DNA of 64,000 bases. Source: Tubulanus polymorphus. Its lineage: Eukaryota > Nemertea > Palaeonemertea > Tubulaniformes > Tubulanidae. The position numbers were made by a program, and so were the translations under genes. Below, in pieces: positions 44,201 to 52,300 of this stretch. The first letter of the stretch is position 1; each line of letters starts with the position of its first letter. Where the stretch lies: NCBI RefSeq assembly GCF_964204645.1, contig NC_134029.1, positions 17,378,450 to 17,442,449 of the forward strand. The letters run 5' to 3'. The notes under the pieces were generated by a model, which was given only the letters and a program-made list of their open reading frames with translations, was not told the origin of the DNA and searched no databases.

Positions 44201-44635
44201 CACACCACATTCAATTTCTTTATTTCAAAGATGATTTTTGGATTTGGGTGCCTAAAATTAGATACTACTTCAAAGTTGATTGAAAACGAACTCATTCTAA
44301 CGATCATTTACCTTTTTTGACTGGTAGTTGAAGCACTGAAATGCCAATAGTTTTTTCTTCATCCATCACCTGGGAAATGTCTTAATGTTGTGGTATCATT
44401 AAAAATTATTTTTTCTATTTAATTGTACAGTTAGTATTTTGCTTTGGCAAAATATTCTTTGCAACACATGTATTCTAAAATGTGCTTATTTCATCATTTC
44501 AGCTGGTCACCTGTAGGAAAGATTGGCCAGTGTCGTGCAGGAGCAGGTTGTGCTCGAATGGACGTGCCAGTCAGATCACTATTCACTAAGCGTGCTGAAT
44601 GTCACATGGGTACACATTACGTGCTTCATGTTTAG
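23246..44635 (+). CDS. KLHL8: Kelch-like protein 8 homologue (BTB-BACK-Kelch)
   Basis: Substrate adaptor for CUL3-RING ubiquitin ligases; KLHL8 and nematode KEL-8 are known to act on rapsyn. Exons: 23246-24341, 25471-25614, 26140-26251, 27382-27550, 27999-28158, 28845-29046, then a last exon 44503-44635 or the alternative at 31291. All junctions are GT-AG and in phase. Residues 1-90 are a variable leader with polyalanine (18-27) and polyglutamine (47-50); BTB about 103-210 (GELCDVKI...[17 protein letters not shown]), BACK about 215-325; then Kelch blades, one or so per exon, each with GG and a spaced Y...W (FCVGGRG, LYAIGG, LYAVGG, SVERYDP). [21 protein letters not shown] and [11 protein letters not shown] closely match remembered vertebrate KLHL8. 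Start: AAAATGG context, first ATG in the open exon. Exon 1 is notably CpG- and GC-rich. Intron 6 is about 15.5 kb because of transposons. Confidence 0.9.
24463..25230. repeat. KLHL8 intron 1 repeats
   Basis: Contains TTACGTA/G-tract sequence (about 24475-24600) and a 3' fragment of the TGGTGTCCCTGGACCCCTAG repeat family (about 24840-25035), the latter homologous to the end of the complete copy at 32402-33668. Open frames here are incidental. Confidence 0.5.
26530..27320. repeat. KLHL8 intron 3: fragments of hairpin repeats
   Basis: 26530-26790 matches the 5' part of the repeat at 32402-33668 (CCGTTC...AGACAGAATC, AGATGCATTGATG, CCATTGTTGTTCGC). 26968-27315 begins with a hairpin AGCTCCACTG...CAGCGGAGCT and contains two degenerate units of CTACTAGTCCTACAGTTTTAA, related to the family at 55790-56880. 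Confidence 0.5.
28234..28476. mobile_element. piggyBac-type MITE copy 1
   Basis: CCCTTTCAGTCCTGAC at the left is mirrored by GCACTGAAAGGG at the right; a TTAA follows on the right and a decayed (G)TAA precedes on the left. The interior matches 31603-31878 (GTTTGACAGGTRCTGCCATCTTT). TTAA targets are typical of piggyBac-like transposases. In KLHL8 intron 5. Confidence 0.6.
29132..29740. mobile_element. Pogo/Tigger-like MITE copy A in KLHL8 intron 6
   Basis: Starts TA|CAGTCAACTCCCGGTTATCC and ends GGGGAGTTGAC|TA. The ends match the element at 61398-62569. A TA target and CAGT-type ends suit Tc1/mariner-pogo relatives. No transposase frame. Confidence 0.6.
31291..31525 (+). CDS. KLHL8: Alternative KLHL8 terminal exon (proximal)
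   Basis: Preceded by a TTTTCATC...ATGCAG acceptor. Spliced to the exon ending at 29046 it reads [19 protein letters not shown], aligning with [19 protein letters not shown] of the distal exon at 44503; both use the same phase. CRAGAGV is the last Kelch blade motif I remember from KLHL8. The frame continues to a stop at 31523, or could leave by a donor GCAG|GTACAC near 31400. Whether this is a used alternative exon or a duplicated relic cannot be told from sequence alone. Confidence 0.55.
31603..31878. mobile_element. piggyBac-type MITE copy 2, TTAA flanks
   Basis: CCTTTTCAGTGCTGAC at the left, GTGCACTGAAAGGG-like end at the right, with TTAA at 31599-31602 and 31879-31882. Related to 28234-28476. 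In KLHL8 intron 6, 80 bp after the proximal alternative exon. Confidence 0.7.
32402..33668. mobile_element. Hairpin-headed repeat with ~147-bp tandem core (HINE/pearl-like?)
   Basis: Opens with TAGCCCACTTGGGACTTTAG and a hairpin closing at CCCAGCGGGCTA, and ends CCCAAGTGGGCATGGTGTCC...CCCCTAG. The core (33003-33605) has four direct units of about 147 bp containing TTTTGTTACCACAATCAATT, GATTGTGGTGAGTTTCAAG and CACCAGGGGGYGTTGAATA. Terminal hairpins with tandem cores of this size recall bivalve pearl elements and other non-autonomous Helentrons; that class is inference. Fragments occur in three other KLHL8 introns. Confidence 0.6.
34775..35166 (-). repeat. 3' LTR
   Basis: 392 bp. On the minus strand it runs TGTCGTAG...CTACGAAA, the terminal C having changed at the far end relative to the other LTR. 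Differs from 41991-42382 at four positions. Confidence 0.9.
35167..35180 (-). other. Polypurine tract next to the 3' LTR
   Basis: On the minus strand GGCGGGAGAGTA immediately precedes the LTR start TGTCG, the expected place and composition for the plus-strand primer. Confidence 0.6.
35381..37729 (-). CDS. Ty3/Gypsy pol, C-terminal part: RNase H (broken) and integrase
   Basis: 782-residue open frame. The integrase has an H-x3-H...C-x2-C finger (HDEMAHPG...CRRCVLF) and the D,D-35-E core seen at [15 protein letters not shown] and GNGACERFN, followed by a DPYIV segment like the GPY/F module and a chromatin-neutral acidic tail. RNase H is interrupted: [16 protein letters not shown], the first catalytic aspartate region, lies in another frame at 37404-37604, so two compensating shifts are needed. 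The frame also continues upstream of the first Met to a TAG at about 37838, joining the reverse transcriptase. Confidence 0.85.
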   Translation of the reverse strand: MTDLLVGVESGRGKVSEKNSVQWGDEQENSFRELILVSRRLLCFASQILRSHLSYTSTPPELVSALFSTRSKTDVNESWHMLLGLYQRPSGIIRDYLYGNRCRVLTDNNPLTYVLSTARLDATGHRWLQALSVFDLEISYRRGKLNVDADLLSGCGVRSEHLEVDRDCDISGEVFAAVCQSVVSDVKFVEADFGIGEVDLLKSQERDPIIGPIREALVSGKKVNFTSRESRRYRKYLAGFSVRNGLLCRRMRGNTGERWQVVLPNSERASVLKSLHDEMAHPGRDQSVALISDRFFWPGMRAEVEGYVRSCRRCVLFKSTVERAPLSSIVTTYPFQLLCMDYLKIEPSGGVEDVLVIMDHFTKYCWAFPTRNQLASTVAKVLHEQVITKFGIPLVLHSDQGQNFESKVIRELCKRAGVTKSRTTPYHAMGNGACERFNSTLIGMLGTLEEGKKGGWKDYVSSLVFAYNCTPHRVTGFEPYYLMFGRQPRLPVDLRFGLRADEEGEVGEFAKTVDERLEYAWGVAKERMETVGGYDKVRYDKAARGGVLEVGDLVLVKCTGFKTRHKIADKWEADPYIVESKPAGEVPVYEVRNVVSKKRRVVHRNLLRVLAVELHPPREGENPRVKHSREMIPQPPIVDSKVGESSDEEGDEFFILHRMPDVGLRGNRSDSGEELSGVDNISPPIEFQTPVHDEDSTTLQEEVAPSPEVPEVRSPEKEVYLRRSQRVRNKPGWMESGQYVQSLTQPEWREGADYLVSLAGNASVASNACLLNAVVQFLVSTV
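37841..39592 (-). CDS. Ty3/Gypsy pol, N-terminal part: protease and reverse transcriptase
   Basis: 583-residue open frame. An aspartic protease is marked by [10 protein letters not shown] (about residues 65-74); the reverse transcriptase has VDYRALN, the LDLKAGYWQ block, [11 protein letters not shown] and the catalytic YLDDVLVHS. It stops at a TAG directly after GIEADPGKI, where related elements read on into RNase H, so this is a nonsense change or a suppressed stop. The protease is fused in frame ahead of the reverse transcriptase. Confidence 0.85.
   Translation of the reverse strand: MWERTATVKLLRDQRSGRVGPRHGEKPKSEIKSPSVASREELIEGLLGPSSETEVLVNSVGCKALIDTGAMVSTVSFAQQIGAAVYPLEGILNVSTAAGHKLPYLGCTVVTLGIGNKEIEVLSLVVPETEYNRVVPVVVGTNVLKRVRGLVDELPLPWKACVQSMAQVEEELVKTTKPIQVPPMSEIAIHGIIRGELSRASTVMTCQSTVVLPGTLTVVPSVSSLNGYGVNRVTVVLRNVGSCPVSIPAKTPVSNVFLVSPVRLAGLGTDAWSARDGPEPAVNGRGNLFSMTAETNCVNNSSDSENLSKKDFLASFNFRDTSLSEAEFSELGDFLYSWNGLFSKSADDIGRTSTVRHRILLKDKIPIKERYRQVPPAMFEEVRQHLKMMLDAGITRHSSSPYASPVVLVRKKNGELRFCVDYRALNSKTVGDSFSLPRIDDLLDSMSGAKLFSSLDLKAGYWQVEMEESDKEKTAFSAGPGLGFFEFNVMPFGLTGAPSTFQRLMERCLGDLCMRECLCYLDDVLVHSVDFRQHLVRLQHVFERLHQAGLKLNPAKCVFCCSSLIYLGHRLSSEGIEADPGKI
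39567..39945 (-). pseudogene. Gag nucleocapsid region with two zinc knuckles, interrupted
   Basis: One frame encodes a coiled-coil-like segment ([17 protein letters not shown]) and [15 protein letters not shown], a C-x2-C-x4-H-x4-C knuckle. After a TGA at about 39653 the same frame continues with a second knuckle, [15 protein letters not shown] (spacing x5 before His). It is out of frame with the gag core upstream, so either a programmed shift or a mutation separates them. Confidence 0.7.
39918..40922 (-). CDS. Ty3/Gypsy gag core, 334 aa, PNMA-like
   Basis: Structural protein of the retrotransposon particle. Residues about 5-55 ([20 protein letters not shown]...) look like a small alpha/beta RRM-like domain; residues about 140-305 form a capsid-like domain with [22 protein letters not shown]-type and [12 protein letters not shown] helices. 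The arrangement recalls vertebrate PNMA/paraneoplastic antigens, which derive from Ty3/Gypsy gag; the likeness is from memory. It begins at the first ATG downstream of the leader and ends at TAG before the nucleocapsid frame. Confidence 0.75.
   Translation of the reverse strand: MSSLERVLFVEIDPVSVTERELSTALMAYGVVELVVEDPRGKGWFVMFTRVSTVMSLLSVGELPVGKAIATLSCIDAAEAEQVGDILSEGRERKALEEAQRLLSSVRRNSAQRSFLQSKLDSVTPVKVVPERAVGVQPISFSSPRLDNFSGSERKGETTYKLWRSQVEGLLTDPAISDHVLLALIRRSVRELPAEIVLSMGSSVTPEDVLRKFDSVFGSVTTPTQALSAFFTAEQRPEESVALWACRLETLKSRVLGVSEEMLRSQFCNGLKDSQIKLALRPTLSTAASFPDMVLEARGVEDMIGKTSTTPVHRRSGVVQQHAVQPQKIKLQSR
40923..41972 (-). other. Retrotransposon leader, A-rich
   Basis: About 1 kb between primer binding site and gag, without an ORF of note. 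On the plus strand it has A-runs, including about 22 A at 41108-41130. It would hold packaging signals in an active element. Confidence 0.5.
41973..41990 (-). other. Primer binding site
   Basis: On the minus strand, TTGGCGCCCGGTAAATC directly follows the 5' LTR. TGGCGCCCG is complementary to a tRNA 3' end of lysine type; only the first nine or ten bases fit, so the tRNA is tentative. Confidence 0.6.
41991..42382 (-). repeat. 5' LTR
   Basis: 392 bp, TGTCGTAG...CTACGACA on both strands because the ends are inverted. It is followed on the right by CAAAT, matching the left flank of the element. Confidence 0.9.
43735..44067. mobile_element. MITE, TIR GCTACATCTACACTAGC, copy 1
   Basis: Left GCTACATCTACACTAGC and right GCTAGTGTAGACGTGGT are inverted, and TGTAGACG/CGTCTACAC recurs internally. 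Related to 53469-53674 by end sequence and by the AGAGTTCTCC/AAACCYGGGTTTTA block. No clear target duplication. Lies upstream of the KLHL8 distal last exon. Confidence 0.65.
44503..44635 (+). CDS. KLHL8: KLHL8 distal last exon
   Basis: Acceptor TTCATCATTTCAG at 44490-44502. Joined to the exon ending at 29046 it completes the sixth Kelch blade ([15 protein letters not shown]) and gives a C-terminal tail of about 25 residues ending HYVLHV, stop TAG 44633-44635. A poly(A) signal AATAAA lies at 44696-44701. Confidence 0.75.
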
Positions 44636-46985
44636 CCGAGGTAGAAACCTTTCTCTCCCCATTGGTGTAAAAATGCGTCAATATTAGAATAGCCAAATAA
44701 ACGTATCTAGTCATTTCACTTTTTTAAAATCAAAAGAGAACCTTATCAAAATGAATTTAAATGGTAAAATTGATTATGTATACTGGTACATACGTTCAGT
44801 CATTGTCTTGTTTGGTCAACATTTTGATTTGTAATTGCTTGCAATCAACATTGCCCATCATGAAATCATTGAAAACCAAGCTGGAAATGTTGTAGTAAAG
44901 AATTCTTGTAAAATTCCCTCTTTGCGTTTGACTGCCTTGGCAGTGGTATAATTTATATTATTTTCAAATCTGTTGCTGTGTACAGTGGTTTTTCCGGCAA
45001 GGAAAATGTGCATTGTTGGAATATTTCGATCAGCCAAAATATGTATTACTAATACTACTACTAACTTAACTCCTCCTGATTAGTGTAATTCGGGTAATTC
45101 GAAACTTGAGAATACATTTGTACAGGATGGTACAGTACCCCGGCATCGTTTCTTCTACCGTGCTTGAAAATAGTTTCCACAAACAGTTCTTACAGTTTTG
45201 TCTTGGCTGAATTGAAACTTGTGAAATCCATAGCCTGCTGTCGCTTATGAATGAGGCTGAAAAGATACCTAGTTTTTCAACTCCAGGCGGCTGGGTCCTG
45301 AGATTTTCACATGATCGTTGAAATAAAAAGCAGTCTGCACAGTCATCTTCAAACTCATATTTTTGCTTTTCATAGAAATTTAAATCTGGCCTGTTACTTA
45401 AAAGGTATTTATTGTCTTATGAACACCGAAGATCAAATAATAGACTAAATGCTAATTTTATTGCTTTATATCATCCTGCTGAGTCACATACTTGTAGTTT
45501 GAGAAACTAGGTATCATTTTTCAGGTTAAGTTAAGTGTAACTGTTTTATGTATGTGTTATGAAAATCAAAATTACACATTATCAGTATTTAATTATTAAC
45601 ATTAGTTCTATCAAAAATACATTAAGAGGAGTATTTTTGGAATGAGGTCATCAGATCTTTTTATGGATCGTGAAAATTTGTCTGATTTCTTCAATGATAT
45701 CTAGGTATATTCCTTATGTCGGGTTATAAAACAACCTATTAAACGGTCAGGTCCAGCTTGAGCAGAATGCTGTGTATCCTTTATGCAGGTTTAGGTTGGC
45801 CTTACGATGCAATTCTCCATGACTGGCTGTAGCCTTGCGACCACCTACGACACCACTTGCAACGAGTTCCTACTTTTCACCGACATAAGCTGTTCTTGCG
45901 ACTGACAGACTAGTCACACACCATTGCTGATCATGTCAAAGTTGACCTAATTAACCATTTGTGACCAGTTGCAATCGATATCATACACAGCTATAATGGG
46001 TTAAGTAGTTCGTAAAATGTCTACTTTAGACAGGCTGCTTATAGAAGTACGGTATCGACTATAAGGGCACTATAAGTTCGCTGGTTCTCGGTCATTCGCT
46101 GCCGATAAAATCATTTCTTCGAAGATTCGTTCTTTACAAATGAAAATTACAAATGAAATACTACGAATAAACACAAATGATTGATATCATATTCTATCCA
46201 TTATTTATATAACAATTTCTAAGCATCAGAACCACCAAAAGCTAATATACCGTTTGGTAGAATTGGACCTAGTTGATCCAGTCTATAATATGTGTGTGGC
46301 CATGGAATATGTAGTTGTTTGCTACCCGCTATACATGTGCCCAACGAAATATATACCAAATACTGTATGTTCCTATGTGCAGCCTGCCTGAAGATTGGAA
46401 ATGGTGTAAAATTATGATCTATCCTTCATGAACTGTAAGAATGGTCAATATCGGTATGTTTGTGTGTGAGTAAATTTAGTGCATTTATTATGAAGTCATA
46501 CTATCTTCTCTGGTTGTATTATTTCATCAGGTCCAATGTAAAATTCAAATATAACTGGTTTTTTGACCGGTTTTTAGTCAGAGTAACTTGTGCATTTTAG
46601 GTCACGGGAGCTTTTTGAGTTGGATAAGTTCATTTTTATCCTACTTGTTTTTTGTTTGATATATGTCTACTGAGAATTTATTGTGTATGTTCTGGTCACT
46701 GATGATGATGTGTATGTACATAAGGCTAGGAAGTGACAAATTTATTATCCTGGCGAAAATCCCTCATGCAATGAGGTTTGTGGCCCAAAAGAATTCAATG
46801 TGGCTCAATTGTGTTCTCCGTGAATTATCTGAAAAAGTATCAGGGTACAGGGGTTAGTTTCAAAGCAAATGGGGACAAATGTCTATGTGGGGTCTAATCT
46901 TGTGACTATTAAACCCCGCGAGCTAGGTGATGTCTTACAGCCCAGGGACTAATGTCTATTTCAACTAGACTGGAGAGGAAATCTG

Positions 46986-47088
46986 GACCCAGTTCCAGAG
47001 TTCTGAGTTAAGATTTTACTCGTGAGTTAACTCATTGAAAATGAACAAACTTTAACTCAGTGTTAACTCACAACTGTGGAACTGGGTC
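46986..47088. mobile_element. 103-bp foldback element GACCCAGTTCC
   Basis: GACCCAGTTCCAGAGTTCTG...GTTAACTC at the left is mirrored by GTTAACTCACAACTGTGGAACTGGGTC at the right. Related end sequence occurs at 54021-54132. No clear target duplication. Confidence 0.55.
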
Positions 47089-47093
47089 AAGGT

Positions 47094-47165
47094 GGCCTAG
47101 CTCAGTCAGTTTTAGTGGTACATACCTGATCAAAGTCTTAATAAGACCAGAATGCTGGCAGTTAT
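47094..47165 (+). repeat. tRNA-like (A-box) SINE fragment
   Basis: GGCCTAGCTCAGTCAGTTTTAGTGG resembles a tRNA 5' half with A box, but no B box or acceptor complement follows. Probably a truncated SINE head. Confidence 0.3.
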
Positions 47166-47202
47166 ACTAAAACATCGTTTTTTAATCCATTCTACACTGT
47201 AG

Positions 47203-47594
47203 TGAAGGATTGCAAAAAAGTCTTCATTGATAAGGGTTGCCTGATAGAAAAGAGACACCTTTTTCTTGAAAAGATTAAGTATAGTTATATGACTCCATGC
47301 CTACCAACTGAAGATTTTTTAAATTGTCAAAAATCATGGTGTAGATATGTTGAACATTCCCATCATGGAGTCACTTTTCATTATTCAACCCCTTACAATG
47401 AAGACTTTTGCAATTGTTCAATACAGTGTATTGAATGGATTGAAAATCTGAGATTTATGTTAGTATCTAAACTACATAAGATAGATAGAAGCTCCACTGG
47501 ACGTATCGGCCCCACTCCGCGTGGTGGCGCCACCCCGCGGGATTTACGCGAAGCAGCAGAACACAAACACGGCCATTCTCTCAATTTTCAATGA
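47203..47594 (+). CDS. Orphan cysteine-rich exon-like ORF
   Basis: An open frame follows a CACTGTAG acceptor-like site and has a possible donor TTAT|GTTAGT near 47459. The first ~85 residues contain ten cysteines (DCKKVFIDKGC, LNCQKSWCRY, EDFCNCSIQC) with aromatic residues, which looks like a secreted or extracellular fold rather than noise. The last ~40 codons run into the dispersed repeat at 47496 and are unlikely to be coding. No family recognised; could be one exon of an unrecognised gene or a relic. Confidence 0.3.
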
Positions 47595-48178
47595 TAGAAA
47601 TCGTGTGTGTATTTCAATTATTTCGGCTGTTAGGGTTTTAAGGCACAATATAAGTTGATGATGTGATATGGCGATGTTAATTAATGATAATTCCGCAGTG
47701 AAGCTAGTCATGAACGGTGCCGATTGAGTGTACAGCTGCCAAAAACACTGAAATGTGCGTAGTTGCGTAACTATTTGCAGTGAATTGCAGACGAAACATA
47801 AAGCCTTAACGGCCGTTAAGAAAAATTATACCAATCGCAATTGTAAAATAAAAATGAGATAGAACCTAAGTTAAAATTCTGGCCATTTCTAAAATGTTAT
47901 TGATTATTATTACTAATTTTTAGTCAGTGCGGAACGTTTAGTTTTCCAACAATAATGAGGGGTGGTAGGTAGTCATGCAATTCAAGTCATCATTTATTAC
48001 ACGTTACTTCCGTGTTGTTGAAAATCTCGCGAGTCCTGGACTAAACCCCAATGAACAATGTGATCTGTGTGCTGGCCACCAAAATGCACACAGATCACAC
48101 TACACTACCCATTACACACTCCAGTACCCACAGCTTTCATATATCCATCCAAATATTTAGTGGCTTTCTTCCTGGTTT
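47496..48178 (-). repeat. Dispersed ~680-bp repeat, copy 2
   Basis: Reverse complement of 2370-3039, differing by scattered substitutions and small indels (for example one base run in TTTTTTTAAACGGCCG). Internal palindrome AACGGCCGTT is kept in both. Confidence 0.7.
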
Positions 48179-48378
48179 TTCTCTACGTTACAATGTATTA
48201 ACCTAGTTTTTCCAAACTCAGAATAAACGAACAACACTCACCAATGCCAGGAACTTAAAATTAACCAAGACCGGTGGTCATAGTGTAGACTCTAATGACA
48301 CATAAACCAGAAGCTAATAAATAGTCTTTGGTTTTTTGTAACCAAGACTACTGTTCTCATGCAGACAAGGCTAATGAC

Positions 48379-48649
48379 ATAAGCCGCGATCACTTGAGCA
48401 TTTTTGGCCCGATCAAATACTTCGGACCATGCCTGAGCCAAATTTTAGCATTTAGCACGGGATAAACAATTGTTTTTGAATTGCAACTGGTTCCGGAAAT
48501 GACTCACTTCGCTTTGGGCATTGTTTAGTATCAAGTGAATGGTTTGCGTGTGAGCGCTCTCCTAGGTTCAGGCCAAATTTTACTCCTGCCCGATCCGTGC
48601 CATTTTGGCCCGGCTGAGCCAAATCGTCTCTGTGTGATTCCGGCTATAA
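48379..48649. mobile_element. Inverted-repeat element ATAAGCCG...CGGCTATAA
   Basis: Left ATAAGCCGCGATCAC and right GTGATTCCGGCTATAA are imperfectly inverted; the right end also shares GAGACGATTTGGCTCAG (complement) with 72-190. Boundaries approximate. Confidence 0.45.
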
Positions 48650-48747
48650 GTAACGAGCGATATGATTCAATTACATTTAGCTTCGTGAAACCGGCAGTAC
48701 ATGTAGCTGTCAATTCCCGTTTAAATATGTATTTAATCATGTGGTTA

Positions 48748-48967
48748 GGCTAAACAAAAATGATACCTTGTTTCTCCGCAGCGGCCGGGTCATTTTTGTA
48801 AAATATGATAAAATTTGTAAACAGTTCATTTCTATAGCGGCCGGGTCTGTTATGGTAAAATTGATCACGATTTTAAAAAAAGTAATGTATAGGGTAGATA
48901 GGCGGCCGGCCGGGTCAACATTTAAGCTCAGCAGAGCGGAGAAACAAGGTATCAATTTTTTTTAGCC
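48748..48967. mobile_element. Harbinger-type MITE, TSD TTA
   Basis: 220 bp with inverted ends GGCTAAACAAAAATGATACC and GGTATCAATTTTTTTTAGCC extending through TTGTTTCTCCGC, and TTA on both sides (48745-48747, 48968-48970). Three-base TTA/TAA targets suit PIF/Harbinger. The interior repeats GCGGCCGGGTC three times. Confidence 0.75.
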
Positions 48968-49131
48968 TTATCTTGTTTATTTTGCTCTTTAATTTTGTTG
49001 TTGTTTTGTTAACATTATTACGAATCATTTGAAGATTTAGTTGGTCTAACCAATGGTTATGGGTTATTCTAGTATCTACATGTTTGGTACTTTTATAATT
49101 TGTTGATTTTCAAACGCTATTCATAGGCGTC

Positions 49132-49397
49132 CCCAAGAGGAGTGCGGGGGTAGCAGACGCACCCCTTTTCGAGATAGCTAACTTCTCAAGGTACTATATA
49201 ATCAATGTTAAAGATTTTTCATGCCAATTTGACTAGCCTTTTACCTCTAAATGATTCATTTAGAGCCTGGAAAACGTCTCTAAAGCCTCCAATTTTAAAG
49301 TTTTTTGGGGGAGGCCCACCAAACACCAGATATTGTGCTTGGATGCTGGATTGATGCTAATTCGAACCCCCTATGAAAATTCCTGGGGACGCCCATG
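49132..49397. mobile_element. Foldback element, GGCGTCCCCA ends
   Basis: CATAGGCGTCCCCAAGAGG at the left and TCCTGGGGACGCCCATG at the right are inverted. Similar GGGCGTCCCCAGG ends occur in dispersed repeats of several invertebrates (recollection). No coding. Confidence 0.55.
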
Positions 49398-52300
49398 CTA
49401 TTCTAGTATATATTTCAGTGGTTATTGTTTGAATATAGTGTACCTGGCAAATCCTAAACGATCTTAATAGTAGATATCAAATAGTTTTTCTATTAAGATT
49501 TTACTTTGGCTTAATAATGATTACTCGAAGGTTTTACTGGCGGTGCATGTGTTGAATCAACCATGATAATGTGGTACATATAGTTGTTAAAAGTCGCAGC
49601 TCATATGAAATAGATAATTACAGTAGGCAGGTTCCTCTGTGGATATTCAATTAAAACAGCTTATACATTGTATGTTCAATAATAAAATGGTATTATAGAT
49701 AACTGTGATGTTTTTCTCTTTAAATCAGATCGATGGTGCTTATAATAGCAAAGATTGCTATTTTAGTTCTAAGTTGAAATTGAACCCACTCAATGCTATA
49801 TTCCTCACCGCATGGCCTTCATTGCAAGTGTCCCCCTCCCCCTAATACAAGTGCTGTGACATCAATTTAAGTGAAAGCTGATAGCAAATGCAACACCCTA
49901 AAAGTACATGTTACATGGATTGGGCTGTGGGGGCCATTCAGAAAAGTAGTACATGCTGAGCCAGTTACATTTACTACAGACGTAAAACTTGAAACAGTAC
50001 ATACTTTATGGAATTTAACCAATGAATAACATGTCATACCTTACTATATCCCCCTAAATATAGTTAGGGTATCCTGGAATAAGGTTGAGTAGTGGATTGT
50101 ATCCAATGTATAGCCTACATTTCTTGATAGATTTTCTTCAAACTCAGTGTGATGATGTAGACAGGTGAGATGTCCACTCCCATTGAAAATGGAGGTTATC
50201 ATCCATCAAATATGGCCGCCAGGGCAGCCATCTTCAATTTCTTGATAACATGACACAGCCGGCAATATCTGACGGATATCCATGAAGCTCGATGTGAGAG
50301 CAAAAACCAAGTTAATCTCTCTTCTCGCCTTTAACCAATAATTTTTACGAAGTCAATGAAAAATTAAAGTGAACTCGGCCGCTTTTGAAGTATATACATG
50401 TATGTACAATATTTTTGTAGCTTGTCTTCGATTTCTTGCCCCTTTACTATTTGCTTATCTTGGATTTCTTCTCGTCCTATTTTGATAAACTTGTTAGTCA
50501 GGGTGAATGGTTGCACCACTGACTTGTTTTATTGGTTTGCCTTTCATGGCCTTTGGCATACTGTTCTAGTTTGACATTGCATTCAGTCAAACAGATTTCA
50601 AATGCGACATCAGAGGGGCCAGCCCCTTTTCAAGTACAAATAAATTTTCCAATAACTGTTCCCGAGATGCTCTTACAATGCATCTTACAATGCATCAAAA
50701 TACAATATTTTCTAAAGGGAGGTCCCAATTCTTTTCAACTTCCTGTCGACTTGAATATGTAGGTACTGGAATGAAAAAGTGCCCTGGTTTGTGTGCTCTC
50801 CAAAACTGCAGGAATGACCACATGTTCAACCAGTATTGAAAAATTAATCCTAACCGCTACATCAGATTTTCAGACTAAAACCCTACCTCATACAATAAGA
50901 AAAAAAAAAAGTTTTAATGTAACTACATGCACAAGAATATCTTTTATTTCATTCAGTTTTTCATTCATGATTCTAGCAACAGACTGCAATAACATAACTG
51001 ATTTATATCAACTGCTGTTGAAAATTATCTGCCTTTATAATACCAGGATATGTTCTGGTGGACAACTTAAAAGTGCTTGTAAAGATCATAAGATAGTGAA
51101 GCTCGGGAATTCAGGGCACCATTGGGGAGCAGGAAGGCAGTGCTATCCCCCTGAAATTCAGGTACGATCGGGCCTTTTTTGCTATTACTTGTGCTCTCGT
51201 GCCCTTAGGCATATTGTTATAGGCCTAACAGTTTTTATTTGGGTATATGAGAATCATATATATTATATCAGTTTTCGACACTTAAGGTAACTGCCGTCTA
51301 AGGTTTCTGCCCCCAACATTGAAATGCTAGGTCCTGCCCTGGGTTTGAGGTATATTATCGTTGATAGATACAATTTAGTGCTTGCTATAACCATGGACGT
51401 ATAAACAAGATATGTCCATGCTATATGTAAGTTCGTGCATTGCGTAACCAGTGTTTCATTTGAATATTTCATTCTAATTTACGCTTAGGCTTTTGACTGC
51501 AGAATAAACACATTTATGTGTCTTGTATAGAGTATACGCACAGACAATAGGAAATAAGTTGTGCAGTTTCATAGGGTCACAAAGTTGGATGTACAAACTG
51601 GAGTTAATTAAACTAGTTTATGGTAGTGAAGTGTACAGAATTACGGGGCCCAGTTACATAGTCATGGCTTAGACTTAAGACCAATTTACGACCATCTTAG
51701 TTCTATTACCAATCTAACAACTTAAGACAAGTCAGGTTTAAGACCTTTTTCGGACTTAAACCAGGCCCAGAAGTGTAAGGCCCATACACATCACCTTTAT
51801 AAATAGATAAAATGTAAATAATAGCGAGTGATCACTCTGACTCCACCAGAGGGCGCTCATGGAGTCAATTCATCTAGTGGAAATATATGAAGCAGTTCCC
51901 ATTCTAAACTAAAAGGAGAAATTACAGTGTAGGTATAATTACTCCAAAGATTTTAGAAATCAAGGTAAGTCTACTCAAATGCTATTCACCTTCGAGTTAG
52001 ATGATTCAAAATGATTTAGAGTCTAAACACAAACTTTTTACCTACAGCTAAGTAGCCGGTACCTCTGAATACAAGGGAATTCATGCGATTCATGTGAGGG
52101 GATAAATATTTTGGGGCCAGGCCTTCAGTACTGGTAAAAATCAAGATTCTTATTTCATTTGACGAGTTTATGTAGAACCCCCTTTCCATAGCAAATTTGT
52201 TGCTTTTTTGGTGTTTTTATAAACATTTAGTTTTCATTTTTATCTGTCTGACCTGTCAGACCTACAGCAAAGTCAGCATGTATTTGTTGATATAATAGTG

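Noticed and set aside
50793-51290. 165-codon ORF on the plus strand
   Set aside because: No family motif, no convincing splice sites and composition like translated AT-rich spacer.
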